NCBI GenBank assembly: GCA_050014815.1
Contig: JBEKCP010000062.1
Span: forward strand, 1-15,582
Source: JBEKCP01 sp050014815
Lineage (GTDB): Bacteria; Planctomycetota; Planctomycetia; Pirellulales; Thermoguttaceae
Length of the DNA stretch: 15,582 nucleotides
Direction: 5' to 3'
In this document: positions 1 to 6,871 of the stretch, in pieces
How the letters are laid out: each line of letters starts with the position of its first letter
How positions within the stretch are numbered: the stretch's first letter is position 1
Program-made: the position numbers and the translations under genes
The notes under the pieces: generated by a model
Seen by the model: the letters and a program-made list of their open reading frames with translations, nothing else
Told to the model about the DNA's origin: nothing
Databases searched by the model: none

Positions 1-512
1 AGATAGCGGACGAAGCCTGCCGCCAGGATCGCGCCACCGTCAAAGTCGAATCGCCGGAAACGGTCCAGTAACGACGTCGGCAAGCGATCTAGCTTGTTCG
101 CGGTTGTGATGACCACCACGTTAGCGTGTTCAACCAGCCGGGTTTCTAATACCGTCTCCAGCATTGCCAGGGGGCGCTTGCCGGTATCTTCGAGGCGTTC
201 GATGATCAAGCAATGCCAACCACAGGGCGCTGGGAGCGTGAACGGCGATTGTGGCCCGAACCAACGGACAACCGATGCAGAATTCATCTCGGCACCACAG
301 ATGGTGTACGAGGTGGGGTATGCCCCGTCAAAGCACCGTAATTCATTGGCGAGCGCGCGCGCCGCGCTGGTTTTCCCCGTGCCAGTCGGGCCTGCAAGGA
401 GAACCGCGCACGGTCTGGGGTGCGCGACCAACTGCACCAACGACGGAATACAGGGTTGCCCGGTGATCTCGCGCAGGACGTAAGGCCGGTATTTTTCCGT
501 CAGGGCAATCAT
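1..512 (-). CDS. AAA+ ATPase, clamp-loader (RFC/DnaX)-like, 3' end outside window
   Basis: The reverse strand from ATG at 512 reads open to the left edge (170 codons plus two bases; the C-terminus is missing). It begins MIALTEKYRPYVLREITGQ, the KYRP...ITGQ signature of clamp-loader subunits (RFC small subunit, DnaX, phage gp44). Walker A is GPTGTGKT at 41-48, sensor 1 is VVITTAN at 133-139, and the arginine-finger region is LLDRFRR around 148-154. The Walker B strand reads CLIIERLE (101-108), so the usual Asp-Glu is Glu-Arg, and ATP hydrolysis may be weak or absent. The bacterial DnaX four-Cys zinc module is not evident. An AGAGG Shine-Dalgarno lies about 8 bases before the ATG, and an in-frame TAA just upstream makes this the start. 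Lines I counted are about 60% GC, below the neighbouring operon. By family the role would be loading a sliding clamp or a related remodelling job; a phage or plasmid-type origin is possible. Confidence 0.85.
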   Translation of the reverse strand, partial: MIALTEKYRPYVLREITGQPCIPSLVQLVAHPRPCAVLLAGPTGTGKTSAARALANELRCFDGAYPTSYTICGAEMNSASVVRWFGPQSPFTLPAPCGWHCLIIERLEDTGKRPLAMLETVLETRLVEHANVVVITTANKLDRLPTSLLDRFRRFDFDGGAILAAGFVRY

Positions 513-517
513 TAGGT

Positions 518-634
518 CTACCTCTTATCGCCAAATCGACGCCGCGGCCGCGCCAGAGTAAAAGGGCTGAGTATCGGGGGACGCGAACCGAATATGGGTG
601 CATGCGCAATAACGTAACTTTCCCAGCCTACCAT
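518..634 (-). CDS. possible 38-aa small ORF upstream of the AAA+ gene
   Basis: ATG at 634 opens a 38-codon frame (begins MVGWESYVIAHAPIFG, ends RPRRRFGDKR) that stops with TAG five bases before the AAA+ start. The stop overlaps the AAA+ ribosome-binding site, an arrangement that would allow translational coupling. The C-terminal half is basic. A GGAGGGG run lies upstream but is about 18 bases from the ATG, which is too far for an ideal RBS. I do not recognise the product. It could be a leader peptide, a small basic protein or chance. Confidence 0.28.
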   Translation of the reverse strand: MVGWESYVIAHAPIFGSRPPILSPFTLARPRRRFGDKR

Positions 635-847
635 TATCGGTTCATGTCATGTCCCCTCCGCGACTCCCGACTCACCGCTAAAGACGCTCGAAAAAGCGAC
701 TACTTGAGGATATTCACGAGTCGTTGGCGTGTCAATCGAGTCGGGTGACGCCGCGAGCGACGCCTCCGCCGTCTGGGAGATCCCGCCGGGTGCAAATTGC
801 GCTTTGCAATCTTTGTTTTGCCACGTGATAGCGTTGCAGACATTTAT
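635..847. other. intergenic, nothing recognised
   Basis: Less GC-rich stretch between the small ORF and the palindrome array. The frames crossing it are short and show no protein-like motif. No convincing promoter, tRNA or other RNA gene was seen. Confidence 0.5.
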
Positions 848-1109
848 ATGCCCGTTTACGGGCATTCCCGCCGAAGGCGGTATTAGGCCCGTGCTTTAGC
901 ACGGGTCGAAACGCCCCGTTTTCGCGCGTTTTTCCCGTCAGTCTCCCGTGCCCGCCGCCGGAGGCGGCGGGCACGGGAGACTGACGGGGGGTGGCGGCCC
1001 CAGCGTACCCGGCGTGAACGCCGGGTCTAATACCGCCTGCGGCGGAAAGGCTCGTGAACGAGCCTAACAACGTGCAACTTGCACCCGATGCCGCCGACGC
1101 AGTCGGCGG
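848..1109. repeat. nested array of short-loop palindromes
   Basis: At least nine palindromes lie in 262 bases: 848-865 (8-bp arms, TT loop), 868-880 (CCGCC, GAA loop), 888-905 (CCCGTGC, TTTA loop), 934-988 (26-bp arms), 1007-1026 (ACCCGGCGT, GA loop), 1033-1045 (CCGCC, TGC loop), 1048-1065 (AGGCTCGT, GA loop), 1072-1084 (GTGCAA, C loop) and 1091-1109 (CCGCCGAC, GCA loop). On a larger scale 868-891 and 1022-1045 are inverted copies (22 of 24 match) that nearly share a centre with the 26-bp hairpin. The array sits downstream of the VWA gene and upstream of the AAA+ gene. None of the hairpins has a run of T after it in the minus (operon) direction, so simple rho-independent termination does not explain it. 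Confidence 0.9.
934..988. repeat. perfect 26-bp inverted repeat with 3-base loop
   Basis: Positions 934-959 pair without a mismatch with 963-988 around the loop GGA. The arm is CCCGTCAGTC-rich at its base and a GCC run at its tip. It is the central and strongest hairpin of the 848-1109 array. Transcribed from either strand it would form a very stable stem. Confidence 0.95.
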
Positions 1110-1144
1110 GCTTTTCTCCACCTTCATCCTTCCCCCCTCCGCCT

Positions 1145-3463
1145 TCACACCAGCCCCCAGCGCTTCCGCAGATACCACTCGGCGCTCAAGAGGCCGACCA
1201 GGGCGAGGAAGAAGGGCCACGTGTCCCAGAACGTCTTCTTCGTCTCCTGGCGGATTTCGAGGTAGGGCGCTTGCCGGGACAGTTCCCGGATCAACTCGGG
1301 CAACTGCTCCGGGGCGACAGTCTTTCCGCCGCTGGCCTGCGCCAGGTTCTCCATCGTGTCCCGGTCGGCGGCGGCGTTGTCCAACTCCAGGTCTTCGGGA
1401 GTGACGAAGAAGCGAGCCCGGGCGGTCTCCGGCAGCTTGCCCGCTTGCGTGGCCGTGACTTCGATGGTGTAGTCGCCCGGTGTTTGCGTGTCGCGGAAGG
1501 TGCCGCTGGTCTGCTCGTTCTGGCGGATCAGGAGGCCGGGGGACCGATCGCCCTTGGGGGGCCGGAGGATCTCGGCGCGGAGCTCGGCGTCTTTGGCGGG
1601 CTCGCCGCCGGGCCGCTGGGCGCCGACGGTGAAGTCGACCCGCTCGCCGGGGGCGAAGCGGCGGTTCTCCAGCCGGACCCAGACGTTGCCCTCGGCCGCC
1701 TGGTCCTTTCGGGAGAGCCAGAGGACGATCTGCCGCCAGAACCGCGTGTCGGCCGCTTCGTAACCCCGCATCCACCAACGCCAGGTGGAGTCGCCCGCGA
1801 AGGCCAGGACCCGGCCCTTGCCGTAGTTCTGCGTGACCAAGAGCGGCCGGGTCTCGTCGCCATCGGCATCGGCCAGGACGACGGCGCCGGGCGGGATTTT
1901 GAGGAACTTGTTGGCCCCTTCCAGGGGTGGCAGTTTGGCCCACACCGCCGCGCTCTGCTGCGGATCGGCGGCCAACATCAGGGCGAAGTGCCGCTGGCCC
2001 ACCGGCGTGGGCCGCATCCGCAGGGGCCCGGCCAGGTGCAGGTCCTCGCGGATCGGGTCGTCCAGGCGCTGGCGATCGAAGCGGTCCATCACCACGGGGA
2101 GGACGTCGTCGAGGGCCGTGTTGTAGTAGCCGCCCGGCCCGAAACTGTGGAACCCGCCCAGCATGATCAGCCCGGCCCCGCGGTTGACCGTCTCGGCCAG
2201 GGCCTTCAACTCCGCCTCGGTGAAGGCGGTGTTGTCCACGTCGCCGAGGATGTAGACTTCATACTTGCCGGGCTGGAACAACTCGGGCAGGTCGGCCGGC
2301 CGGGCACCATCCGAAGGATGGGCACCGGCCGAAGGCCGGGCACCGGCCGAAGGATGGTCGCGGGGCTCGCGCGGGCTGAGTCGGATGGAATCGACCTTGA
2401 TGTCGCGCGAGGCGTCCAGCGCCCAGCCGATGAACTTCTGCTCGACCCGCACCGCTCCCTCGATGTACAATACGCTCAGCCCGCCCTTCAAGACATCGAC
2501 GAAGGTGCTGAGCTGGTTGTTCGTGGTTACGAGCTCGCCGGGCTGGGGCACGGCTTCGAGCGTAACCTTGTATTCGCCGGGCTGCTGGGGGACATAGGTC
2601 AACGTGACCGGCACCAGTTGCCCGTCCGTGCTGGCCTTGACGGTCTGCTGGGCCACGACCTCCATCTTGCCGGGCGTGGTCTCGAACCAAAGGCGGACGG
2701 GGATCTCGCGGTTGACGTAGCCGGTGATTTGGACCTCGCCCGTCACGGTGAGATCATTCTTTACGAACGGCCGCTCGGTGGCGAGCATCTGGCGAAGCGA
2801 GACGTCCTGGGCGGCGCCGGGCCCGCAAGACTGGCCGAAGACCACGGGGAAGACCGGGTCGCCCTGGTCGCGGAGTTTTCTGGCGACGGTTTGCACCGCG
2901 GTGTCGCGCGGGGCGACCGCCTGTTGGCGGCCGTCGCTCAACAGGACAATGCCCAGCACGCGTTTTCCGCCCTCTTGGCGGAGAACGTCGTCCAGGGCGG
3001 CGCCGATAGCCGTCTCGCGGCCTTCGGGGATCGCCGGGAGGGTGATCTTGCCGTCGCGGACCTCGGCCGGACGGGTCTCGGAGTCGAACGTATACGCCTT
3101 GATCTCGAAGTCGTTCCGCGCGAGGTCCCGCAGGGCGGCGGCCGAGTTCTCCAGCGCCCCGCGGAGGGCGTCAAAGCGGGTCTTGCCGCCCAGCGCGTCG
3201 CGGACCGACATGCTGCGGGTCTGGTCCAACAGCAAGACGAGGGTCGCCTTCTCCCTCTTCGCTTCGGTATAGACGAGCGTGGGACGGAGCATGGCCAGGA
3301 TCAGGAGCCCGATCAGGGCCGCGCGGGCCGTCGCCAAGACGGCCCGGCGAGCCAACCCGACCCGATGCCGGCCCGGCCCTATCGCCAACAGCGCCAGCAG
3401 CAGCAGGCCGAGCACGGCCACCAGCGTATAGCTATCGGCGAGAGGATAAAAGAAAAGTTGCAT
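1145..3463 (-). CDS. VWA and glutamine-amidotransferase-like membrane protein (772 aa)
   Basis: Two N-terminal membrane helices (about 11-29 and 40-60) precede a von Willebrand A domain (about 73-230) with the metal site DQTRSMS at 80-86, a DxTxS variant of DxSxS. An Ig-like or CARDB-like stretch follows. Next is a GATase-like domain of the PF07090 type (about 400-580), with YILGDVD and the typical GGFHSFGPGGYY...DDVLPVV. The C-terminal part is beta-rich with a final membrane helix near 749-764 (WPFFLALVGLLSAEWYL). No catalytic Cys-His-Glu triad was recognised, so this fold is probably not enzymatic. It is the last gene of the MoxR operon. By family such proteins act with MoxR ATPases in envelope or periplasmic processes; the exact substrate is unknown. 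The ATG at 3463 lacks a clear Shine-Dalgarno. Residues about 370-387 are a repeat insertion listed separately. Confidence 0.9.
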   Translation of the reverse strand: MQLFFYPLADSYTLVAVLGLLLLALLAIGPGRHRVGLARRAVLATARAALIGLLILAMLRPTLVYTEAKREKATLVLLLDQTRSMSVRDALGGKTRFDALRGALENSAAALRDLARNDFEIKAYTFDSETRPAEVRDGKITLPAIPEGRETAIGAALDDVLRQEGGKRVLGIVLLSDGRQQAVAPRDTAVQTVARKLRDQGDPVFPVVFGQSCGPGAAQDVSLRQMLATERPFVKNDLTVTGEVQITGYVNREIPVRLWFETTPGKMEVVAQQTVKASTDGQLVPVTLTYVPQQPGEYKVTLEAVPQPGELVTTNNQLSTFVDVLKGGLSVLYIEGAVRVEQKFIGWALDASRDIKVDSIRLSPREPRDHPSAGARPSAGAHPSDGARPADLPELFQPGKYEVYILGDVDNTAFTEAELKALAETVNRGAGLIMLGGFHSFGPGGYYNTALDDVLPVVMDRFDRQRLDDPIREDLHLAGPLRMRPTPVGQRHFALMLAADPQQSAAVWAKLPPLEGANKFLKIPPGAVVLADADGDETRPLLVTQNYGKGRVLAFAGDSTWRWWMRGYEAADTRFWRQIVLWLSRKDQAAEGNVWVRLENRRFAPGERVDFTVGAQRPGGEPAKDAELRAEILRPPKGDRSPGLLIRQNEQTSGTFRDTQTPGDYTIEVTATQAGKLPETARARFFVTPEDLELDNAAADRDTMENLAQASGGKTVAPEQLPELIRELSRQAPYLEIRQETKKTFWDTWPFFLALVGLLSAEWYLRKRWGLV
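2302..2355. repeat. 18-bp hairpin repeat x3 inside the VWA/GATase gene
   Basis: Three 18-bp units (2302-2319, 2320-2337, 2338-2355), each beginning GGGCACC, encode HPSAGA-like hexapeptides on the minus strand. Two units contain perfect palindromes with a GAA loop (CCATCC/GGATGG at 2307-2321 and CCGGCC/GGCCGG at 2325-2339); the third is imperfect. The GAA-loop form matches the intergenic hairpin at 868-880. The insertion lies between recognisable domains, probably in a surface loop, and keeps the frame. Confidence 0.9.
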
Positions 3464-3475
3464 CGTCGAGCAGAG

Positions 3476-3608
3476 GTCAGTTGTCCGTTGTCAGTTGTCA
3501 GTTGTCAGTCGTCAGTCGTCAGTTGTCAGTTGTCAGTTGTCAGTTGTCAGTTGTCAGTGCTCGGTACTCAGTACTCAGTACTCGGTACTCAGTACTCGGT
3601 ACTCGGTA
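3476..3608. repeat. two fused heptamer tandem arrays in one 7-bp register
   Basis: Twelve GTCAGTT-type heptamers (3476-3559, a few variants such as GTCCGTT and GTCAGTC) pass straight into seven CTCAGTA/CTCGGTA heptamers (3560-3608) with no change of 7-bp phase. The block fills almost all of the space between the BatA-domain gene stop and the VWA gene start. On the minus (coding) strand both units contain TGA or TAC-CGA/TGA words, so the GTCAGTT part closes all three frames of the operon strand. The plus strand stays open. Confidence 0.95.
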
Positions 3609-3620
3609 CTCCGAAGCTAG

Positions 3621-5777
3621 TCAGTTGTTTCCAGTATTTCCATAGAACCGGTTGGCCACGACGTACTCCAGCGCCAGCACCGTCACGACGATGAGGATGA
3701 GCGTCGGGTAGAGTTCCCGTCCGACGCGGCCCAGGCTGACGTTGCGGTCGATCTGGTCGGCCGTGCGGGCCAGGCGGAAGGTGAACGGGCCGAACAGCTC
3801 GGTCAATTGCTTCTCCTCGATGCGATCGAGCCGGGTCTGCTCCGAAGCGAGGTTGACGCTGAAGCCGCGGTCCAGCCCCGCGGCCCGGCCGCCCCCCTCG
3901 ACTTGGTAGTTGCCCGGCTGCTCGGCATAGCCGATCACAAGGTCCTGCCGCTGCGGGGTGAGGGTGGCCTTCACGCCGTCCGGGGCCGTCAGAACGTAAG
4001 TGTGCCGCCGGCCCTGGTCGTCCAGCGGCAGGGAGACGGTCTGCCCGGCGTAGTAGTTGAGTTGCTGTTGGCCGCCGCCCACCAGGTAGGTCATCATTTG
4101 ACGGGCCAGGATCACGAACGGCCAGGGCTGGACCGTGGGGCCGACGCAGAGGAGGTTCCAGGAGTCGCGGGTGGGGGAATCGGAGATGGGCGTCGTCAGG
4201 ACCAACACGCGGCCCGAGCCGACCGGCCGTTCCAAGAGGGCCGGCCTCCCGTCGGTGTACGGCAGCACCAACGCCACGCCCGGCGGCACGTCAACCAGGT
4301 CCCAATAGCGAAACACGGGAAAGGCGCTCCAGGGGGTCGAGGTGGCCCGCGAAGCAAACGCCTTGAGGATCGGGTGCTGGAAGTCCCGGGGCGCCAGGCA
4401 GTTGTCCCCGTCGCGCCGCGGCACCTGGACGTTGAGTTTGCCGGGCAGGAGCTGCTGGGCGACGGGATGATTGAAGGAATCGGCCGGCTCGGCGCTTCGA
4501 CCGAGGAAAACCGCCAGGGAGCGGCCCGCCGACACGTAATCCGTCAGCTTCTGCCAAACGTCCGGGGCCAAGGGGGGCGGATCCAACAGGCACACCGCCG
4601 CGTACTTCTCCAGTGCCTGAGTGCCGAGGTCTTTGAACCGGACCAGTTGCACGTCGAACTGCGCCTGACCGCGCTTCCGCATCTCGGGCGGCGCGACGGC
4701 CCCGACCAGGTAGACGGCATGCTCCTGGACGGGCTCGCCGGCGGCGATCAAGAGCGGCCACGCCGGCCGGACCTCGAGGGTGAAGTACCGCACGTCGTCG
4801 GCCGCCAGGCCGTCTTGCCCGAGGATCCGCACCACGCCCTGGTGCGTGCCTCCCTCGAGAGAACCCAGCCGGAATTCGATGCTGCGGGCCTCGCCGGAGC
4901 GGAGCGAGACGGTCTGCTCGCGGCGTTTCTCGGCCTTGCCGCCGGCAGCGAGCATCTCCAGTTCGATCGTCCGCTGGCCCTCCGTGCCCAGACACGAGAC
5001 GCCCGTCACGAGGTCCACGCTGCCGCCGGTCGAAAGGACCTGGTGCGAGAGGCGGAGGTCGCCCAGGGCGAAATCGGCCGGGTCCTTGACCCCGACGTCG
5101 ATGACGTAGACCGAGACGCCGGGTACCTCGCCCAGCCGGTCCTGGAGCGCGGCGGCGGCGTCGGCCGGCCATGCGGCCCGCGACAGGTCCGTGAAGACGT
5201 AGATTTCCTTTCGGGGCAGGTCGCTTTGGGCGACCACGCGGGCGGCCTCGCCCACGACCCGCGCCAACGGCTGCGAGGCGCCGAGGATCCGGAGCCGCTC
5301 GATCCGCTCCCGGCTCAGCCCGCGGTCGGCGTCGAAACCCCGCGACACTAACCCGGTGTCCAATACGGCGATCTGGCTCTCGCGGGGCAACTGCTCGAGG
5401 AGCCAGAGACCGAGTTTGCGGGCGGCCTCCAGCCGGGTCTCTTTCTGGCGATAGTCCATGTGCGGCGCGGCGTCAAACACCAGCGCCGCGGCCACCGGCG
5501 ATTCCTGACTGCCCAGAACGCCGGAGAGCTTGCCGGAGGACTCCAGGCTGGGGCGGGCCAGCGCCAGGGCCAAAAGCGCGATGGCTCCGGCCCGCAGCAG
5601 GAACAACAGCAAATGCCGCAGCCGCAGCCGCCGCTGGTTCGTATCTCGCCGCTTCTGGACGAACCGCAGGGCGGGGAATTCCAGCAGCTTGGGCCTCTGC
5701 CGCATCAAGAGGTGCAGCACGATCGGCACGGCCACCAGCGCGGAGCCCGCCAGAAGTGAAAAATGGACGAAGGTCAT
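3621..5777 (-). CDS. BatA-domain membrane protein with degenerate VWA domain (718 aa)
   Basis: The N-terminus FVHFSLLAGSALVAVPIVLH is the BatA-type (TIGR02226-like) membrane segment, followed by RQRPKLLEFPALRF and a second helix at about 53-74. The VWA-like domain has its metal motif reduced to DAAPHM (around 102-107), having lost the serines of DxSxS, while FTDLS is kept further on. A GATase-like alpha/beta region (LLIAAGEP... to RVLVLTTPISD) and beta-rich segments follow. A C-terminal helix (LYPTLILIVVTVLALEYVVA) lies about 10 residues from the end. I chose ATG 5777; an in-frame TTG at 5789 would add four residues, and neither has a good RBS because AAGGA-type heptamers occupy the leader. 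The last codons, AAC AAC TGA, read like the GTCAGTT repeat. It is probably a structural partner of the DUF58 and VWA proteins in a MoxR system. Confidence 0.9.
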   Translation of the reverse strand: MTFVHFSLLAGSALVAVPIVLHLLMRQRPKLLEFPALRFVQKRRDTNQRRLRLRHLLLFLLRAGAIALLALALARPSLESSGKLSGVLGSQESPVAAALVFDAAPHMDYRQKETRLEAARKLGLWLLEQLPRESQIAVLDTGLVSRGFDADRGLSRERIERLRILGASQPLARVVGEAARVVAQSDLPRKEIYVFTDLSRAAWPADAAAALQDRLGEVPGVSVYVIDVGVKDPADFALGDLRLSHQVLSTGGSVDLVTGVSCLGTEGQRTIELEMLAAGGKAEKRREQTVSLRSGEARSIEFRLGSLEGGTHQGVVRILGQDGLAADDVRYFTLEVRPAWPLLIAAGEPVQEHAVYLVGAVAPPEMRKRGQAQFDVQLVRFKDLGTQALEKYAAVCLLDPPPLAPDVWQKLTDYVSAGRSLAVFLGRSAEPADSFNHPVAQQLLPGKLNVQVPRRDGDNCLAPRDFQHPILKAFASRATSTPWSAFPVFRYWDLVDVPPGVALVLPYTDGRPALLERPVGSGRVLVLTTPISDSPTRDSWNLLCVGPTVQPWPFVILARQMMTYLVGGGQQQLNYYAGQTVSLPLDDQGRRHTYVLTAPDGVKATLTPQRQDLVIGYAEQPGNYQVEGGGRAAGLDRGFSVNLASEQTRLDRIEEKQLTELFGPFTFRLARTADQIDRNVSLGRVGRELYPTLILIVVTVLALEYVVANRFYGNTGNN

Positions 5778-5780
5778 TGG

Positions 5781-5874
5781 AAAGGACAAAGGATGAAGGA
5801 TCGATGCGAAGCCGCAAGCGGCGTCTGCCTCGAAATCTCAAATCGCAAATCTCAAATCCAAAATCTAAAATCCC
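5781..5874. repeat. heptamers, hairpin, heptamers between BatA-domain and DUF58 genes
   Basis: Three heptamers of AAAGGAT type (5781-5801) are followed by a hairpin GCCGC-AA-GCGGC (5811-5822). Six AAATCTC-type heptamers in exact 7-bp register (5833-5874) then end on the DUF58 stop codon. On the coding strand the stop reads TAG followed at once by GGATTT. The same heptamer-hairpin-heptamer plan occurs at 13681-13786. Confidence 0.88.
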
Positions 5875-6770
5875 TACCCCCGCGTCGCCCGATTGACCAG
5901 GTACTCCGTCAGCGCGCGGTCGAACTGCATGCTGGTGTCCAGCGGGACGTAGTCGATCCGGGCCTGCGCGCACTCCCGGCGATACGTGGCGCGGAACGCC
6001 TCGATCTCGGCCAGGTAGTCCCGGCGGAACCCGTCGGCGTCCAGGGCGAGACGCTGGTGCGTTTCAGGGTCCTCCAGCTCGACCATGCCGGCGAAGGGGA
6101 AACGGACCTCGGCCTCATCCAGGATGTGAAACACGATGACGTCGTGCCCGCCGTGCCGCAGCCGATAGAGGGCGTCGAGGATCGGCTCCGGTTCGCCCAG
6201 CAGGTCGGAAAAGAGCATGACCAGGCTGGCGTGCCGGAGCATGGCCGCCACCTGCACGAGACTTTGGGCGATGTCCGTCTCGCCCTGGGGCCGGAGCGTG
6301 GCCAGCATCGACAGCACGTCGGCCAGGTGGCTCCGCCGCGTCCGCGGCCGCAGACTGTTGCGGATCTTCCGGTCGAACGTCAACAGGCCCACCGGGTCCT
6401 GCTGCTGGATCATCAAGTAGCACAAGGCGGCCGCCAGGCAGATGGCGTACTCGAACTTGGTCAGCTCGTGCCGGTACGTGTAACCCATCGACCGGCTCAG
6501 GTCCATGACCAGGTAGCCGGTGACGTTCGTCTCCGCCTCGAACTTCTTGATGTAGTACTTGTCGGTCTTCGCGTAGATGAGCCAGTCGATGTCCTTGGGG
6601 TCGTCGCCCGGCGTGTACTTGCGGTGCTCGCTGAACTCGACCGAGAAGCCGTGCATGGGGCTGGCGTGCAGGCCGTGCAGGAACCCCTTGACGATGAACT
6701 GCGCGCGGAGGTCCAGCCGCTTGATCTGGCGGATGACTTCGGGTTTCAGGTAGCGTTCGGCGGACGGCAT
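5874..6770 (-). CDS. DUF58 domain (VWA-like) protein (298 aa)
   Basis: The protein starts MPSAERYLKPEVIRQIKRLD. It carries the DUF58 signature FSEHRKYTPGDDPKDIDW (46-63) followed by YAKTDKYYIKKFEAETN. The VWA fold keeps an intact metal site, DLSRSM (90-95), with GETDIA near 163-168 and FSDLLG near 187-192. No membrane helix is seen, so it is probably cytoplasmic. DUF58 proteins are the usual partner of MoxR ATPases and commonly lie directly downstream of them. Here two small genes separate the pair. The frame stays open 45 codons upstream, but those residues are translated octamer repeat (SPNPQIPKS...), so ATG 6770 is the likely start. Directly upstream is only CCCCAAAT repeat, with no Shine-Dalgarno; translation may be leader-independent or coupled. 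Confidence 0.93.
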   Translation of the reverse strand: MPSAERYLKPEVIRQIKRLDLRAQFIVKGFLHGLHASPMHGFSVEFSEHRKYTPGDDPKDIDWLIYAKTDKYYIKKFEAETNVTGYLVMDLSRSMGYTYRHELTKFEYAICLAAALCYLMIQQQDPVGLLTFDRKIRNSLRPRTRRSHLADVLSMLATLRPQGETDIAQSLVQVAAMLRHASLVMLFSDLLGEPEPILDALYRLRHGGHDVIVFHILDEAEVRFPFAGMVELEDPETHQRLALDADGFRRDYLAEIEAFRATYRRECAQARIDYVPLDTSMQFDRALTEYLVNRATRG

Positions 6771-6772
6771 GG

Positions 6773-6836
6773 GGGGATTTGGGGATTTGGGGATTTGGGG
6801 ATTTAGGGATTTAGGGATTTGGGGATTTGGGGATTG
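6773..6836. repeat. GGGGATTT octamer tandem repeat, about 8 copies
   Basis: Eight octamers (six GGGGATT-, two AGGGATTT-type) run in strict 8-bp register and end two bases before the DUF58 ATG. Its plus-strand orientation (GGGGATTT) is opposite to that of the related block at 7848-7887 (AAATCCCC/AAATCCCT), so the two blocks form an inverted pair around the two accessory genes. Confidence 0.95.
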
Positions 6837-6871
6837 CAGCGGACGGGAGTTGCTCCTACAAAAGTGCGACG

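Noticed and set aside
647..865. 72-codon minus-strand frame
   Set aside because: No RBS or protein-like motif, and it runs into the palindrome array.
1091..1116. hairpin followed by TTTT on the plus strand as a terminator
   Set aside because: No plus-strand gene ends here; it is better seen as part of the palindrome array.
3476..3608. possible CRISPR array
   Set aside because: Units are 7 bp with no unique spacers.
1079..3694. 871-codon open frame on the plus strand
   Set aside because: It lies opposite the VWA/GATase gene. Its product has no domain logic, and its end is translated GTCAGTT/CTCRGTA repeat. High GC and repeats lacking plus-strand stops keep it open.
3807..5351. 514-codon plus-strand open frame
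   Set aside because: Antisense shadow of the BatA-domain gene, whose protein has clear family features.
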